Position numbers and translations under genes: made by a program. DNA of 64,000 bases from DATKDF01 sp963752045 (GTDB lineage Bacteria > Acidobacteriota > Vicinamibacteria > Vicinamibacterales > SCN-69-37): assembly GCA_963752045.1 (NCBI GenBank), contig CAVVWN010000014.1:806001-870000 (forward strand). Direction: 5' to 3'. Each line of letters begins with the position of its first letter. The first letter of the stretch is position 1. A model generated the notes under the pieces. That model had not been told where the DNA came from. It ran no database searches and saw only the letters and a program-made list of their open reading frames with translations. Shown piece by piece: positions 1-8,288 of this stretch.

Positions 1-972
1 CGCGCCGTGCCGTCGGAGCTTTACGGCCGGGTCGTCAGGTCGGGGTTCGACGGCCGCAACGCCGACGCGCTCGTCGCCATGGCCGCGCTGGCGGCCGAGG
101 CCGGCCTGCTCCTGGTGGCCTCGTCGGTCGTCCACGCACGGTTGATCGGTTCGACGACCGTCAACGGGCGACGCCGCCGTGGCGAGGCGGTTCCCGTGCC
201 GGTCCGCCGGATTCCCGGCCTGCCGCCGGCAGTGTCGGCCACCGCGATCGCGCAGGCCAGGACCGCGATGCGATCGGTACGCGGCCGCTTGCTCGTGTTC
301 ATTTCAGGTCCGATCCTGGCGCTCATGGTGTTCTTCTTCAGGCGGTTCGAGGACGTCACGTTCTTCACGCGCCTGGGCGATTTCGGGTTCGTGCTGGCCG
401 CGCTCGGCACGTTCGTCGCGATGCTCTCGGCCCAGGCGTTCACCATGAACATGTTCGGCTCGGACCGGGCCGGTCTCACGCTGCAGTTTCTCTCGCCGAT
501 GAGCGATGCCGAACTGGCCCGCGGCAAGCTCCTGGGCATCGGCGCCGTCATCGCCGCCGCCGCGGCGCTGGCGGTCGTGGCCGCCCTCATCGTGGCGCCG
601 GGCGGGTCGCCGGCTTTGTGGGTTGCCGCGCTTCTCGGCGTCGCCGCCGTCTACCTGGCGGTGGGACCGGTGGCCGTGTGGATGTCCGCGCTCTTTCCCG
701 TGGCGTCGGATCTCAATCGCACCGGGCAGGGCGGCAACCCGCACGGCCTCTCGGCCGTCGTCGGCATGATCGCCCTGGCGGTGGCGGCGGCGATGACCAG
801 CGGGATCTTCTGGATTGCCGGCTGGGGCATCGGCCGACCGGCGCTCGTGCTGCCGACCATGATCGGCTGGCTCATCGTCGTGGCCGGCGTCGCACACCCG
901 CTCGTGATCGTCGCTGCGCGAGCCGTCACCCTGCGCCGCGAGAACATCGCGCTGGTGGCACAGGGCAAGTGA
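1..972 (+). CDS. ABC-2-like transporter permease, C-terminal part (cut by window start)
   Basis: The reading frame is open from base 1, so the protein starts before the window; the GTG at 7 has no ribosome site and is unlikely to be the start. About 320 residues are visible. After a short basic linker there are roughly six hydrophobic membrane segments, beginning with one near FISGPILALMVFFF and ending near WLIVVAGVAHPLVIVAARAV. The pattern (pair of helices, cytoplasmic linker, four-helix block) resembles the membrane part of ABC-2-type exporters or of large acidobacterial membrane proteins of unknown cargo. No ATPase motifs lie in the visible part. It ends 6 bp before the convergent response regulator. 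The family call is moderate; the substrate is unknown. Confidence 0.55.
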   Translation, partial: RAVPSELYGRVVRSGFDGRNADALVAMAALAAEAGLLLVASSVVHARLIGSTTVNGRRRRGEAVPVPVRRIPGLPPAVSATAIAQARTAMRSVRGRLLVFISGPILALMVFFFRRFEDVTFFTRLGDFGFVLAALGTFVAMLSAQAFTMNMFGSDRAGLTLQFLSPMSDAELARGKLLGIGAVIAAAAALAVVAALIVAPGGSPALWVAALLGVAAVYLAVGPVAVWMSALFPVASDLNRTGQGGNPHGLSAVVGMIALAVAAAMTSGIFWIAGWGIGRPALVLPTMIGWLIVVAGVAHPLVIVAARAVTLRRENIALVAQGK

Positions 973-978
973 GCGACT

Positions 979-1677
979 TCACCCCACGAACTTGTAGCCG
1001 AGACCGTGCACCGTCAGGATGTACTGCGGATGACGGGGGTTCGGTTCCACCTTCTGCCTGAGCCACGCGACATGCACGTCCACGGTTCGCGTGGAAGGCA
1101 TCGAGTGGTAGCCCCACACGTCGTTGAGCAGCTCGTCGCGCGTGAGGGTGGCTTCCCGGTGCTCGATGAAGTACTTGAGCAACAGGAACTCGCGGGCCGA
1201 GACGTCGACGGGCTTTCCGCCCTTCGTGACTTCAGCCTTGCGGAAGTCGACCGAGACCTCCCCGAACCGGTACTGGGTGCCCGAGCCCGGCGTGGATGCG
1301 GCGGCGCGGCGACGGAGCTGCACCTCGATGCGGGCGGAAAGCTCGAGCATGTCGAACGGCTTGGTCAGGTAGTCGTCGGCACCGAGCTTGAGGCCGAGCA
1401 CGCGGTCCACCACCTGACCGCGTGCCGTGAGCATGATGATGGGCGTGTCGATGCCGCGCTGCCGCAGGTCGCGGCACACGTCGAAGCCGCTCGCGCCCGG
1501 CAGCATGACGTCGAGCAGGATCACGTCCCATCGCTCGCGCGTCGCTCTGGAGATTGCCGACGGGCCGTCGGCGGCCGATCCCACCTCGTAGTCTTCGCTC
1601 TGGAGCCGGTCGGTGAGCGTCATGACCAGGCCGGGTTCGTCCTCCACGAGCAGCACGCGCTTCCTGACCGCGGTCAT
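979..1677 (-). CDS. OmpR-family two-component response regulator
   Basis: This is a 232-residue DNA-binding regulator with an N-terminal receiver domain and a C-terminal winged helix. The receiver shows the acidic pair E12/D13, the phosphoacceptor D56 in LLDVMLPG, and the conserved lysine in the TKPF motif. The C-terminal half carries the OmpR/PhoB signature SAREFLLLKYF and RTVDVHVAWLRQKVE, ending in GLGYKFVG. Its ATG overlaps the stop codon of the upstream histidine kinase by one base, so the two are translationally coupled and should form a phosphorelay pair. No target genes are evident; the adjacent permease is one possibility but is only a neighbour. Confidence 0.92.
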   Translation of the reverse strand: MTAVRKRVLLVEDEPGLVMTLTDRLQSEDYEVGSAADGPSAISRATRERWDVILLDVMLPGASGFDVCRDLRQRGIDTPIIMLTARGQVVDRVLGLKLGADDYLTKPFDMLELSARIEVQLRRRAAASTPGSGTQYRFGEVSVDFRKAEVTKGGKPVDVSAREFLLLKYFIEHREATLTRDELLNDVWGYHSMPSTRTVDVHVAWLRQKVEPNPRHPQYILTVHGLGYKFVG

Positions 1678-3606
1678 CAGGCGTGGTGGCCGGCATCGGT
1701 GGCCGGCGCGCCGAGCGGCTGGGCGGAGCGGTCGGGCTCGACGCCGGGCAGGTGAAGCGTGAACGTCGTGCCGCGGCCCTCATCGCTCGTCACGGTCACG
1801 CGCCCGCCGTGCGCCTCAGCAATCCGGCGGACGAGACTCAGGCCGAGGCCGTTGCCGTGTATCTGCCGCTCGGTCGCGTAGCGTCCGCGGTAGAACGGCT
1901 CGAAGATGTGCGGCAGCTCGTCCGGGTCGATCCCGCGGCCGCGGTCGGTCACCGCGATCTCCACGATCGGCGCGCTGGCCGTGCCCGCCCGCCGCACCGT
2001 GACGCCGAGCCACCGCCCGTCGGCCGCGTACTTCAACGCGTTGGCGACGAGGTTGCCGAGCGCGCGTCGCACGGCGCCCTCGTCAGCTTCGACGAGCGGA
2101 AGGCCGGGCGCCACGTCGACCTCGACGAGGACGCCCTCGTGGCGACAAAGTTCCTCGGACGCGGCCATCGCCTCGCGCACCAGATCGCCAGGATCGACAG
2201 CCGCCGCTCTCCGCAGCCCGCGATTGCCGCTCAGTCCCGCGTATTCGAGCACCTGTTCCACCATGTCGGTGAGCCGGCGCCCCTCGCTCTCGATGAGCGC
2301 GCCGTAACGGCGGGCCTGCTCCGCGTCGTGCACGACGCCGGCCGACAGATTCTGCGCGGCCGATCGGATCACCGCGAGCGGCGTGCGCAGCTCGTGCGAC
2401 ACCGTGGCCACGAAGTCCATCTGCTGCGCCGCCAGCCGTTCTGACCGCCGCGCGTTCAGGACGATGAGGCCCACCGATGTCGGCGAGCACCGAGAGAATG
2501 CCGAAGCTCAACCAGAGGTTTCGCCGCCTGGCCTCGGCAACGGCCGCATCGAGCGAGCCGGCCGCGTGCTGGACGAGCAGCTGCCATCCCGGCCTGACCG
2601 CAAGCGCGGCGACGTCGAGCTGCTGCGGCGCGCGGCCCACCACGATCGACACCGTGCCGGCCTGCTCGGAGGACCGGCCGCCGGTGGCTCGTTCCGAGGT
2701 CGTCGTCGTGTCGGTCCGCCAGGCGAACACACTGCGGCCGCCAGAGGTGGCCGGGCGTGCCAGATCGAGTCGCACATCGAAGAAGGTCCTCGAGACGTCG
2801 GCTGCGCTCTCGCCGATCGAGGCCCCGTCGGCCAATCCCCGCGTGAGGAGCCCGGCGCCGCTCTCGTCGACGACCGCGATCCGATACCGGTCCGCCTGGT
2901 CCTCACCGAAGTGCCGTTCGGCGATGGCCGGCAGCATCACGCCGGTCATGTATTCACGGTCGAGCTCGATGACAAGAAACGTGGCGCCCGAGCTGAGGGC
3001 CATGAGCACGTCGGCCGATCGCTCTTCGAACAGGCGCATGCGGGTGATGCCCGGTTCGGCTATCGCGTCGAACACCGGCACGACGAGCGCCGGCACCTCC
3101 CGGATGAGCGGCGACGTCGTGAGCGAGACGACCCTCCGCTCGGTCGGACTGCTCTCGGCGACGGTCCGCGTGACCTGGAGCTCGAACTGCCGCCGCACGG
3201 GCTCGAGGCTGGCCGGCCACTCGAGAGGCTCCCAGGTCGAACGGTCGGCGTCGTACCGTGAAATCGTCGGGTCGGCGTCGCCACGACGGACGAGGAAGAT
3301 GGCGCCGACCAGATCCGGGAACTGCGCAACGGCCCTCCAGGAGGCCAGCCGCGGCTCGATGCTCGAGGCGTCGGAGACCGCGACGGGCGCTTTGCTCAAC
3401 TGGAAGGCGAGAAAGGCGCGGCTCAGCTCCAGATCGAAGTCGTCGGTGAACGCGCGGGCGCGCTGCTCGAGCGAACGGCTGAGCTCTTCCCGCTCGGCTT
3501 CGCTGACCTGCCCGAGCCAGTGGTACTGGAGCGCGGCGAGGGCTGCCACGAGCAGCACGAGGCCGGCCGGCAGCACGACCCCGATGGGCAACCGGCGCTT
3601 GCGCAT
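1677..3606 (-). CDS. Sensor histidine kinase (split by one apparent +1 frameshift)
   Basis: Read across one extra base, this encodes a 642-residue membrane kinase. There is an N-terminal membrane helix (about residues 8-27), an extracytoplasmic sensor region of about 330 residues, and a second membrane helix running through LSFGILSVLAD. HisKA follows with the phosphoacceptor His near residue 404 in VSHELRTPL, then HATPase_c with N-box NLVANALKYA, G1 DRGRGID and G2 GNGLGLSL. The break is in a three-base run at 2470-2472: removing one G on the coding strand joins the frames exactly within helix 2. The sensor region resembles no family I can name. The gene overlaps the response regulator by one base. 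Confidence 0.85.
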
Positions 3607-3814
3607 GAATCCGAGTCTAGCACGCAGCAGGCGGGGTCCAGGATTCCGGAAACCATTGACTCCTATGGTTTTACGTTCTTAACAAAAGCTTTGCTCCCAC
3701 TTAACCCGCAAAGCCCGGCCGCGCGTCACGATCAACTCGTCCAATGCCTTACGCAGGCCCCGGCGCCGGGCGCCTGGCCGTGAGCTGGCGGACGTCAGTT
3801 GTATCGGAGGTCCC
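3607..3814. promoter_or_regulatory. Divergent intergenic region, AT-rich, probable promoters
   Basis: This 208-bp gap separates the histidine kinase (leftward) from a secreted protein (rightward). It has a clear AT-rich stretch at 3650-3700 in an otherwise GC-rich window. A rightward TTGACT at 3656-3661 is the best -35 candidate, with only a weak -10 (TTAACA, 3679-3684) 17 bp further on. A GGAGG ribosome site sits just before the ATG at 3815. I see no repeat, terminator or small gene here. Confidence 0.3.
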
Positions 3815-4780
3815 ATGAACGGGTTATTGCAGGTGGTTGTCGTCGCTGTCCTTGTCCTCGAGACGCTCGCCGTCGGTCAGTCGTCCGACGTGGGACGGGT
3901 GCTGGCCCAGGTGCGCGAGGCGCTCGGAGGCGAGTCGAAGATCGCGGCCGTCACGAGCATGTTTGCCGAAGGCACGCGCGCGAGGATTCTGGCCGATGGC
4001 CAGAAACAGCCTGGCCGCTTTGAGATGGCCATGGAGCTACCGGCCCGGTTCGCGCGCAAGGAGGTCATGGGCAACTTCAACGGCGTCGAGCTCTCGCGCA
4101 CGACCGGCTTCAACGGGTCGGACCTCATCGACCGGGCCGACGCGCCGCCACAGGCCGGCGGCGGCCGGATGATGATCCAGATGCGTCCGGGGGGCGCGGC
4201 CGGCGGCGCCGCGACACCCGAGCAGATCGAGGCGCAGAAGGCCATGCAGCTTTCGGCGGCCCGCCGCGATTTTGCGCGCGTGGTCCTCGGGATGTTCGGC
4301 GCCGGACCGGACGTCTTCCCCCTCGAGTTCGCGTACGCGGGAACGGCGGAGTCGCCCGATGCCACGGCCGACGTGCTCACAGTGACGGGGCCGGACGGGT
4401 TCGAGGCGAAGCTCTACGTGAACACCGCCTCCCATCTGCCGCTCATGCTGACGTGGATGGACAAGGAGCCGCTCACGGTCACGGCCGGAGGTCCTGGCGG
4501 GATGCAGGTGATTCGCCGCGGCGGCGGCGCCGCCCCAACCGAGGAAGAGCTCGCCAAAATGCGTCAGGAGATGGAGCAGCGGATGCGCGAGGCCGACGCC
4601 AACCGACGCGTGGTCGAGTTCCGGTTGTTCTATGCGGACTTCAAGCCGTTTGGCGACATCAGGCTGCCCACCAGGTTCCTGCGCATGATCGACGGCGAGG
4701 CCATCGAAGAGATCACGCTCGATCGCGTGACCATCAACGAGCCGATCGACGCCGCCTTCTTCCAGATATCCGGGCGATAG
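3815..4780 (+). CDS. Secreted protein of unknown function (outer-membrane lipoprotein-sorting-like)
   Basis: This is a 321-residue protein with a GGAGG ribosome site 5 bp before the ATG. The first 22 residues form a signal peptide (hydrophobic core then AVGQS), so it is exported. The remainder alternates hydrophobic and polar residues as in beta-sheet proteins and has two short glycine/arginine-rich linkers (near PPQAGGGR and RRGGGAAP). Its beginning (VLAQVREALGGESKIAAV) and its end (RLPTRFLRM...DRVTINEPIDAAFFQ) resemble acidobacterial proteins loosely related to the LolA/outer-membrane lipoprotein-sorting fold. I do not recognise a catalytic motif. It stands alone between two promoter regions. 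Confidence 0.6.
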   Translation: MNGLLQVVVVAVLVLETLAVGQSSDVGRVLAQVREALGGESKIAAVTSMFAEGTRARILADGQKQPGRFEMAMELPARFARKEVMGNFNGVELSRTTGFNGSDLIDRADAPPQAGGGRMMIQMRPGGAAGGAATPEQIEAQKAMQLSAARRDFARVVLGMFGAGPDVFPLEFAYAGTAESPDATADVLTVTGPDGFEAKLYVNTASHLPLMLTWMDKEPLTVTAGGPGGMQVIRRGGGAAPTEEELAKMRQEMEQRMREADANRRVVEFRLFYADFKPFGDIRLPTRFLRMIDGEAIEEITLDRVTINEPIDAAFFQISGR

Positions 4781-4793
4781 CCGGCTCATACGA

Positions 4794-4822
4794 GCGACAC
4801 CCGCCCTCTGATGTCGTATACT
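4794..4822 (+). promoter_or_regulatory. Sigma-70-type promoter for the lysine operon leader
   Basis: GCGACA (4794-4799, four of six matches to the -35 consensus) is followed after exactly 17 bp by TATACT (4817-4822, five of six). It lies between the stop of the upstream secreted protein and the structured leader, so transcription would start near 4829 and give a leader of about 190 nt before asd. Confidence 0.55.
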
Positions 4823-4828
4823 GCGCCG

Positions 4829-5015
4829 ACGCCCATGCTGGTTCTCCGATCCTGCGACGGTCGAAAGCGACCCGCGCGAAAGCGGGTGAGAACCGCATCG
4901 GTGTCGTCGGCGCGCGTGTGAATCCGCGCTGAAAGACGGCCAGCAGGCCGCGCGAACCCGCCGATGCAGAAGTCGCACGGCGGGTTTTCGTTTTTCGGGG
5001 AGCGCACGACTCGAC
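4829..5015 (+). ncRNA. Structured 5' leader of the lysine operon, candidate riboswitch or attenuator
   Basis: The leader between the promoter and asd folds by eye into several helices. An outer stem pairs GGTTCTC (4840-4846) with GAGAACC (4888-4894) and encloses two hairpins, GGTC/GACC and CCCGC/GCGGG, both with GAAA-containing loops. Further hairpins are GCGCG/CGCGC (about 4912-4928) and GGCC/GGCC (4938-4949). At the end is an intrinsic terminator. The segment GCATCGGTG (4895-4903) can pair over nine bases with CGCCGATGC (4959-4967), which overlaps the terminator 5' arm, so terminator and antiterminator exclude each other. I looked for lysine (L-box), SAM, cobalamin and glycine riboswitch cores and did not recognise any. 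The ligand, if any, is unknown; feedback by lysine is the obvious hypothesis. Confidence 0.55.
4955..4995 (+). terminator. Intrinsic terminator within the asd leader (attenuator)
   Basis: AACCCGCCG (4955-4963) pairs perfectly with CGGCGGGTT (4978-4986); a short inner TGC/GCA pairing closes the loop. The stem is followed by TTTTCGTTTTT. It lies 21 bp upstream of the asd start and downstream of the promoter, which is the position of an attenuator rather than of a gene-end terminator. Confidence 0.75.
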
Positions 5016-6071
5016 ATGACAGACGGCACAGCGAAGATCCCGGTAGGAGTCGTCGGCGCCACGGGCATGGTGGGGCAGCAGTTCATCGCGCGATTGGCCC
5101 GGCACCCGTGGTTCGAGGTCACGTGGCTTGCGGCAAGCGAGCGGTCGGAAGGGAAGCGGTACGCGGAGGCCGCGCCCTGGCGGCTGCCGGCTCCGATGCC
5201 GGACGGCATCGGAGCGTTGACGATCGAAGCCTGCGAGCCCGGACGTGGTCCCCAGGTGATCTTCTCGGCGCTCGATGCCCGCGCGGCCGACGAGCTCGAA
5301 GCCGCGTTCGCGCGGGCCGGGCATCTCGTGTTGAGCAACGCGCGGACGCACCGGATGGACCCGCTCGTCCCGCTGCTCGTGCCGGAGGTCAATGCCGACC
5401 ACCTCGACCTCCTGCCTGACCAGCGCCGCGAGCGGGGCTGGCCTGGCGCGGTCGTCACCAATCCCAACTGCGCCGCCGTCGTGCTGGTGATGGCGCTTGC
5501 GCCGCTCGTTCCATTCGGGATTCGGCGCGTGTCGGTCTCCACGATGCAGGCGATCTCCGGCGCCGGCTACCCCGGCGTGGCCTCGCTCGACATCGTCGGC
5601 AATGTCGTGCCGTTCATCGGCGGGGGCGAGGAGGAGAAGATCGAGGTCGAGACGCTCAAGATTCTGGGCAGCGATGGCGGGCGGGTACCGCTTCAGGCGA
5701 CGGTCAGCGCACAGGTCACGCGCGTCCCCGTGATCGACGGTCATACGATGACGGTGTCGGTCGAGCTCGACACGCGCCCGCGTCCGGAGGATGCGGTCGA
5801 GGCCATGCGCGCGTTCCGGGGCCGCCCGCAGGCGCTCGGGTTGCCGACCGCGCCGGACCCGCCGATCGTGGTGCACGCCGAGCCCAATCGCCCGCAGCCC
5901 AGGCTCGATGCGGGACTCGGCGACGGCATGACCGTCTCGGTGGGGCGGGTGCGCGCCTGCCCGGTGCTCTCGCTGAGGTTCGTGGCGCTCGGCCACAACA
6001 CGGTTCGCGGCGCCGCCGGGGCTTCGGTGCTGAATGCCGAGCTCATGCGCGCCGAAGGACTCATGTCGTGA
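5016..6071 (+). CDS. asd: Aspartate-semialdehyde dehydrogenase
   Basis: This 351-residue cytoplasmic enzyme reduces aspartyl-4-phosphate to aspartate semialdehyde with NADPH, the branch step to lysine, threonine and methionine. Visible landmarks are the Rossmann NADP loop GATGMVG (residues 14-20), the catalytic cysteine C152 in TNPNC, the substrate-binding glutamine in STMQAISGAG, and the pair R236/H243 in TRVPVIDGHTM. The SGAGYPGV motif places it with the archaeal/fungal-type branch rather than the E. coli type. It opens a six-gene lysine operon behind a leader with an attenuator. The ATG has only a distant GGGGAG, and its stop overlaps lysC by 4 bp. Confidence 0.93.
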   Translation: MTDGTAKIPVGVVGATGMVGQQFIARLARHPWFEVTWLAASERSEGKRYAEAAPWRLPAPMPDGIGALTIEACEPGRGPQVIFSALDARAADELEAAFARAGHLVLSNARTHRMDPLVPLLVPEVNADHLDLLPDQRRERGWPGAVVTNPNCAAVVLVMALAPLVPFGIRRVSVSTMQAISGAGYPGVASLDIVGNVVPFIGGGEEEKIEVETLKILGSDGGRVPLQATVSAQVTRVPVIDGHTMTVSVELDTRPRPEDAVEAMRAFRGRPQALGLPTAPDPPIVVHAEPNRPQPRLDAGLGDGMTVSVGRVRACPVLSLRFVALGHNTVRGAAGASVLNAELMRAEGLMS

Positions 6072-7462
6072 TCGTCATGAAGTTCGGCGGGACGTCGGTG
6101 GCCGACCGCGCGGCCATCGAGCGGCTCGTGGCCATCGTGCGCGCGGCTCGGCAGGCGTCCATTCAGCCCGAGTCTGCTGACTGGCGCGGGCCCGTCGTGG
6201 TCGTCTCGGCGCTTGGCGGCGTCACCGACCGGCTGCTTGGCGTGGCCGCCGAGGCGGGCGCCGGCGATCGCGAGGGCGCGCTCGCGAACCTGCAGGTGCT
6301 GCGAGAGCGGCACCTCGACGTGGCTGCCGTGGTCGCGTCCGACGCGGGCCGTCGGGACGTCGAGGCGTTCGTCAACCGGGAGTTCGACGAGCTCGAGCAG
6401 ATCGTCGGCGCGCTCTCCGTGCTTCGCGAAGTCACGCCGAGATGGATCGACGCGCTCTCGGCCGCGGGCGAAATCCTGAGCAGCCGCATCGTCTCGGCGG
6501 CTCTGTCGTCGCGAAGCCTCTCATCGGCCTGGGTCGACGCGCGCAAGGTCATCGTCACGACGGCCGATCACACTGGAGCGGCGCCGCTCCTGCCCGAGAC
6601 CACGGCCGCGCTGGCCGGCGTCGTGAACCCGCTCCTCGCCGGCCGTCAGATCCCGGTCGTCGGCGGTTTCGTGGGCGCGACCACCGCCGGCGTCACCACC
6701 ACGCTCGGCCGCGGCGGGTCGGACTATTCGGCGGCGCTCATCGGCGCGTGTCTCGGCGCGGCCGAAATCCAGATCTGGACCGACGTGGACGGCATGCTCA
6801 CTGCCGATCCCCGCCTCGTGCCCGACGTGCGCGTCGTGCCGCACCTGTCGTTTGCCGAGGCGTCGGAGCTCGCCTACTTCGGCGCGAAAGTGCTGCATCC
6901 GGCAACGATCCAGCCGGCCGTGTCGCGCGACATCCCGGTGCGCATCCTGAACGCCCGACGGCCGACCGACGCAGCCGGGACGCTGATTACCCGCGACCGG
7001 CCGCCCCGGGCCGAGCCGCTCACCGCGGTGGCCTCGAAGACAGGCGTGACGGTCGTGGACATCACTTCGACCCGGATGCTGATGGCGCACGGATTCCTCC
7101 GGCGCATCTTCGAGGTGTTCGAGGCGCATCGCACGCCGGTCGACGTGGTGACGACGTCCGAGGTGAGCGTGTCGGTCACGGTCGATGAACCGCGCCGGCT
7201 GCCCGACATCATGGCCGAACTGGCTTCGGTGGCAGACGTCACGCGCGAGGACGACATGGCGATCGTCTGCGCGGTGGGCGACGGCCTCCGGACCGACCCG
7301 ACGTTCGTGACCCGACTGCTCGACGCGGTCGGCGGCGTGCCGATTCGCATGCTCTCGCAGGCGGCGGCCCGCCGCAACGTGACGATCGTGATCCGCGCGT
7401 CAGATCTCGGCACCGCGCTCACGCGCGTGCACGATCGTTTCTTCAAGGAGGTGCCGGCGTGA
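6068..7462 (+). CDS. lysC: Aspartate kinase with C-terminal ACT domains
   Basis: A 464-residue kinase that phosphorylates aspartate, the committed step of the aspartate family. The N-terminal amino-acid-kinase domain starts with the signature KFGGTS (residues 6-11) and continues with GRGGSDYSAA and the IWTDVDGM segment that binds substrate and nucleotide. The C-terminal 150 residues form two ACT-like repeats (TVVDITSTRM... and DMAIVCAVGDG...), usual sites of feedback by lysine or threonine. The GTG start overlaps the asd stop (GTGA); an ATG at 6077 is an alternative. The stop overlaps dapB by 4 bp, so translation is coupled along the operon. Confidence 0.93.
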   Translation: MIVMKFGGTSVADRAAIERLVAIVRAARQASIQPESADWRGPVVVVSALGGVTDRLLGVAAEAGAGDREGALANLQVLRERHLDVAAVVASDAGRRDVEAFVNREFDELEQIVGALSVLREVTPRWIDALSAAGEILSSRIVSAALSSRSLSSAWVDARKVIVTTADHTGAAPLLPETTAALAGVVNPLLAGRQIPVVGGFVGATTAGVTTTLGRGGSDYSAALIGACLGAAEIQIWTDVDGMLTADPRLVPDVRVVPHLSFAEASELAYFGAKVLHPATIQPAVSRDIPVRILNARRPTDAAGTLITRDRPPRAEPLTAVASKTGVTVVDITSTRMLMAHGFLRRIFEVFEAHRTPVDVVTTSEVSVSVTVDEPRRLPDIMAELASVADVTREDDMAIVCAVGDGLRTDPTFVTRLLDAVGGVPIRMLSQAAARRNVTIVIRASDLGTALTRVHDRFFKEVPA

Positions 7463-8143
7463 ACGTTCTCATCGTGGGCCACGGCCGGATGGGCCGGCTC
7501 GTCGAACAACACGCCGGCGCACACGGCTGCACCGTGGCCGGCATCGTGGACGACGAGTCGGGATGGGCCGCGCTCGCCGACGGGCAGTTCGACATGGCGG
7601 AGGTGGCCGTCGACTTCACGAGAGCCGAGTTCGTCCTGCCGAACGTCACGCGGCTCGCCTCGCGGGGCATCGACGCCGTCATTGGCACGACCGGCTGGCG
7701 GCAGGACGAGGACGAGGTGCGCCGGGTCGCGGCTGCCGCCGGCATCGGCGTGCTCGCGGCGGCGAACTTCGCCCTTGGCATGCACGTCTTCCGCGCCGTC
7801 GTCGAGGACGCCGCGCGCCGGTTCGCGCCGCTCGACGAGGTGGGGGCCTGGATTCACGAGATGCATCATGCCGCCAAGCAGGACGCGCCGTCAGGCACGG
7901 CCCTGCTGCTCAGAAGGCGCGATGGAGGCCGTCGGCTACACGCGCCGCATCGACGTCGCCTCCACGCGCGCCGGGTCGGTGCCCGGCACGCACGTCGTGG
8001 GCTTCGACGGGCTGGCCGATACGGTCACGCTCACCCACACCGTGCGCGATCGGGCCGTGTTCGCGCACGGCGCGCTCGAGGCGGCGAAGTGGCTGAGAGG
8101 CAGGCAGGGGTGGTTCGGGATAGGGGACATGTTCGGGGAGTGA
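7459..8143 (+). CDS. dapB: 4-hydroxy-tetrahydrodipicolinate reductase (one apparent +1 frameshift)
   Basis: Joined across one surplus base near 7905-7920, this gives a 227-residue DapB, the compact form seen in several phyla. The N-terminal nucleotide loop is GHGRMGRL; the catalytic region is EMHHAAKQDAPSGTAL with the substrate-binding K and SGT. After the break the frame resumes as AMEAVGYTRRIDVASTRAG, then VPGTHVVGFDG and TLTHTVRDRAVFA, all typical of DapB. It reduces the DapA product using NAD(P)H. The enzyme is essential in an organism depending on this pathway, so the break is more likely a sequence error than a real lesion. GTG/ATG overlap with lysC indicates coupling. Confidence 0.85.
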
Positions 8144-8146
8144 AAG

Positions 8147-8271
8147 GCGCTTGGGGTGCTCGGAGTGATGGGCGCTTGGGGTGCTCGGAGTGATGGGCGC
8201 TTGGGGTGCTCGGAGTGATGGGCGCTTGGGGTGCTCGGAGTGGAAAGCGCGTGGGGTGCTGGGGTGACAGG
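8147..8271 (+). repeat. 25-bp tandem repeat array between dapB and dapA
   Basis: Five head-to-tail units of exactly 25 bp begin at 8147, 8172, 8197, 8222 and 8247. Each has the core GCGCTTGGGGTGCTCGGAGT. The first three are identical, the fourth differs in its last few bases, and the fifth is clearly degenerate; a sixth remnant fades into the dapA ribosome site. There are no unique spacers, so it is not CRISPR. It is a minisatellite-like insertion in an operon whose other junctions overlap. Confidence 0.9.
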
Positions 8272-8288
8272 CGCGTGAGGTGCGAGTG

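Noticed and set aside
4835..4921. A 28-codon leader peptide with two Arg-Lys-Arg groups inside the asd leader
   Set aside because: There is no ribosome site before the ATG, only two lysine codons, and no lysine run as expected for lysine attenuation; the RNA structure explains the region better.
4829..5015. Known lysine (L-box), SAM, cobalamin or glycine riboswitch
   Set aside because: I could not locate the conserved core sequences of any of these; a covariance search would be decisive.
8147..8271. Possible CRISPR array
   Set aside because: Units are directly abutting with no unique spacers, and no cas genes are present.
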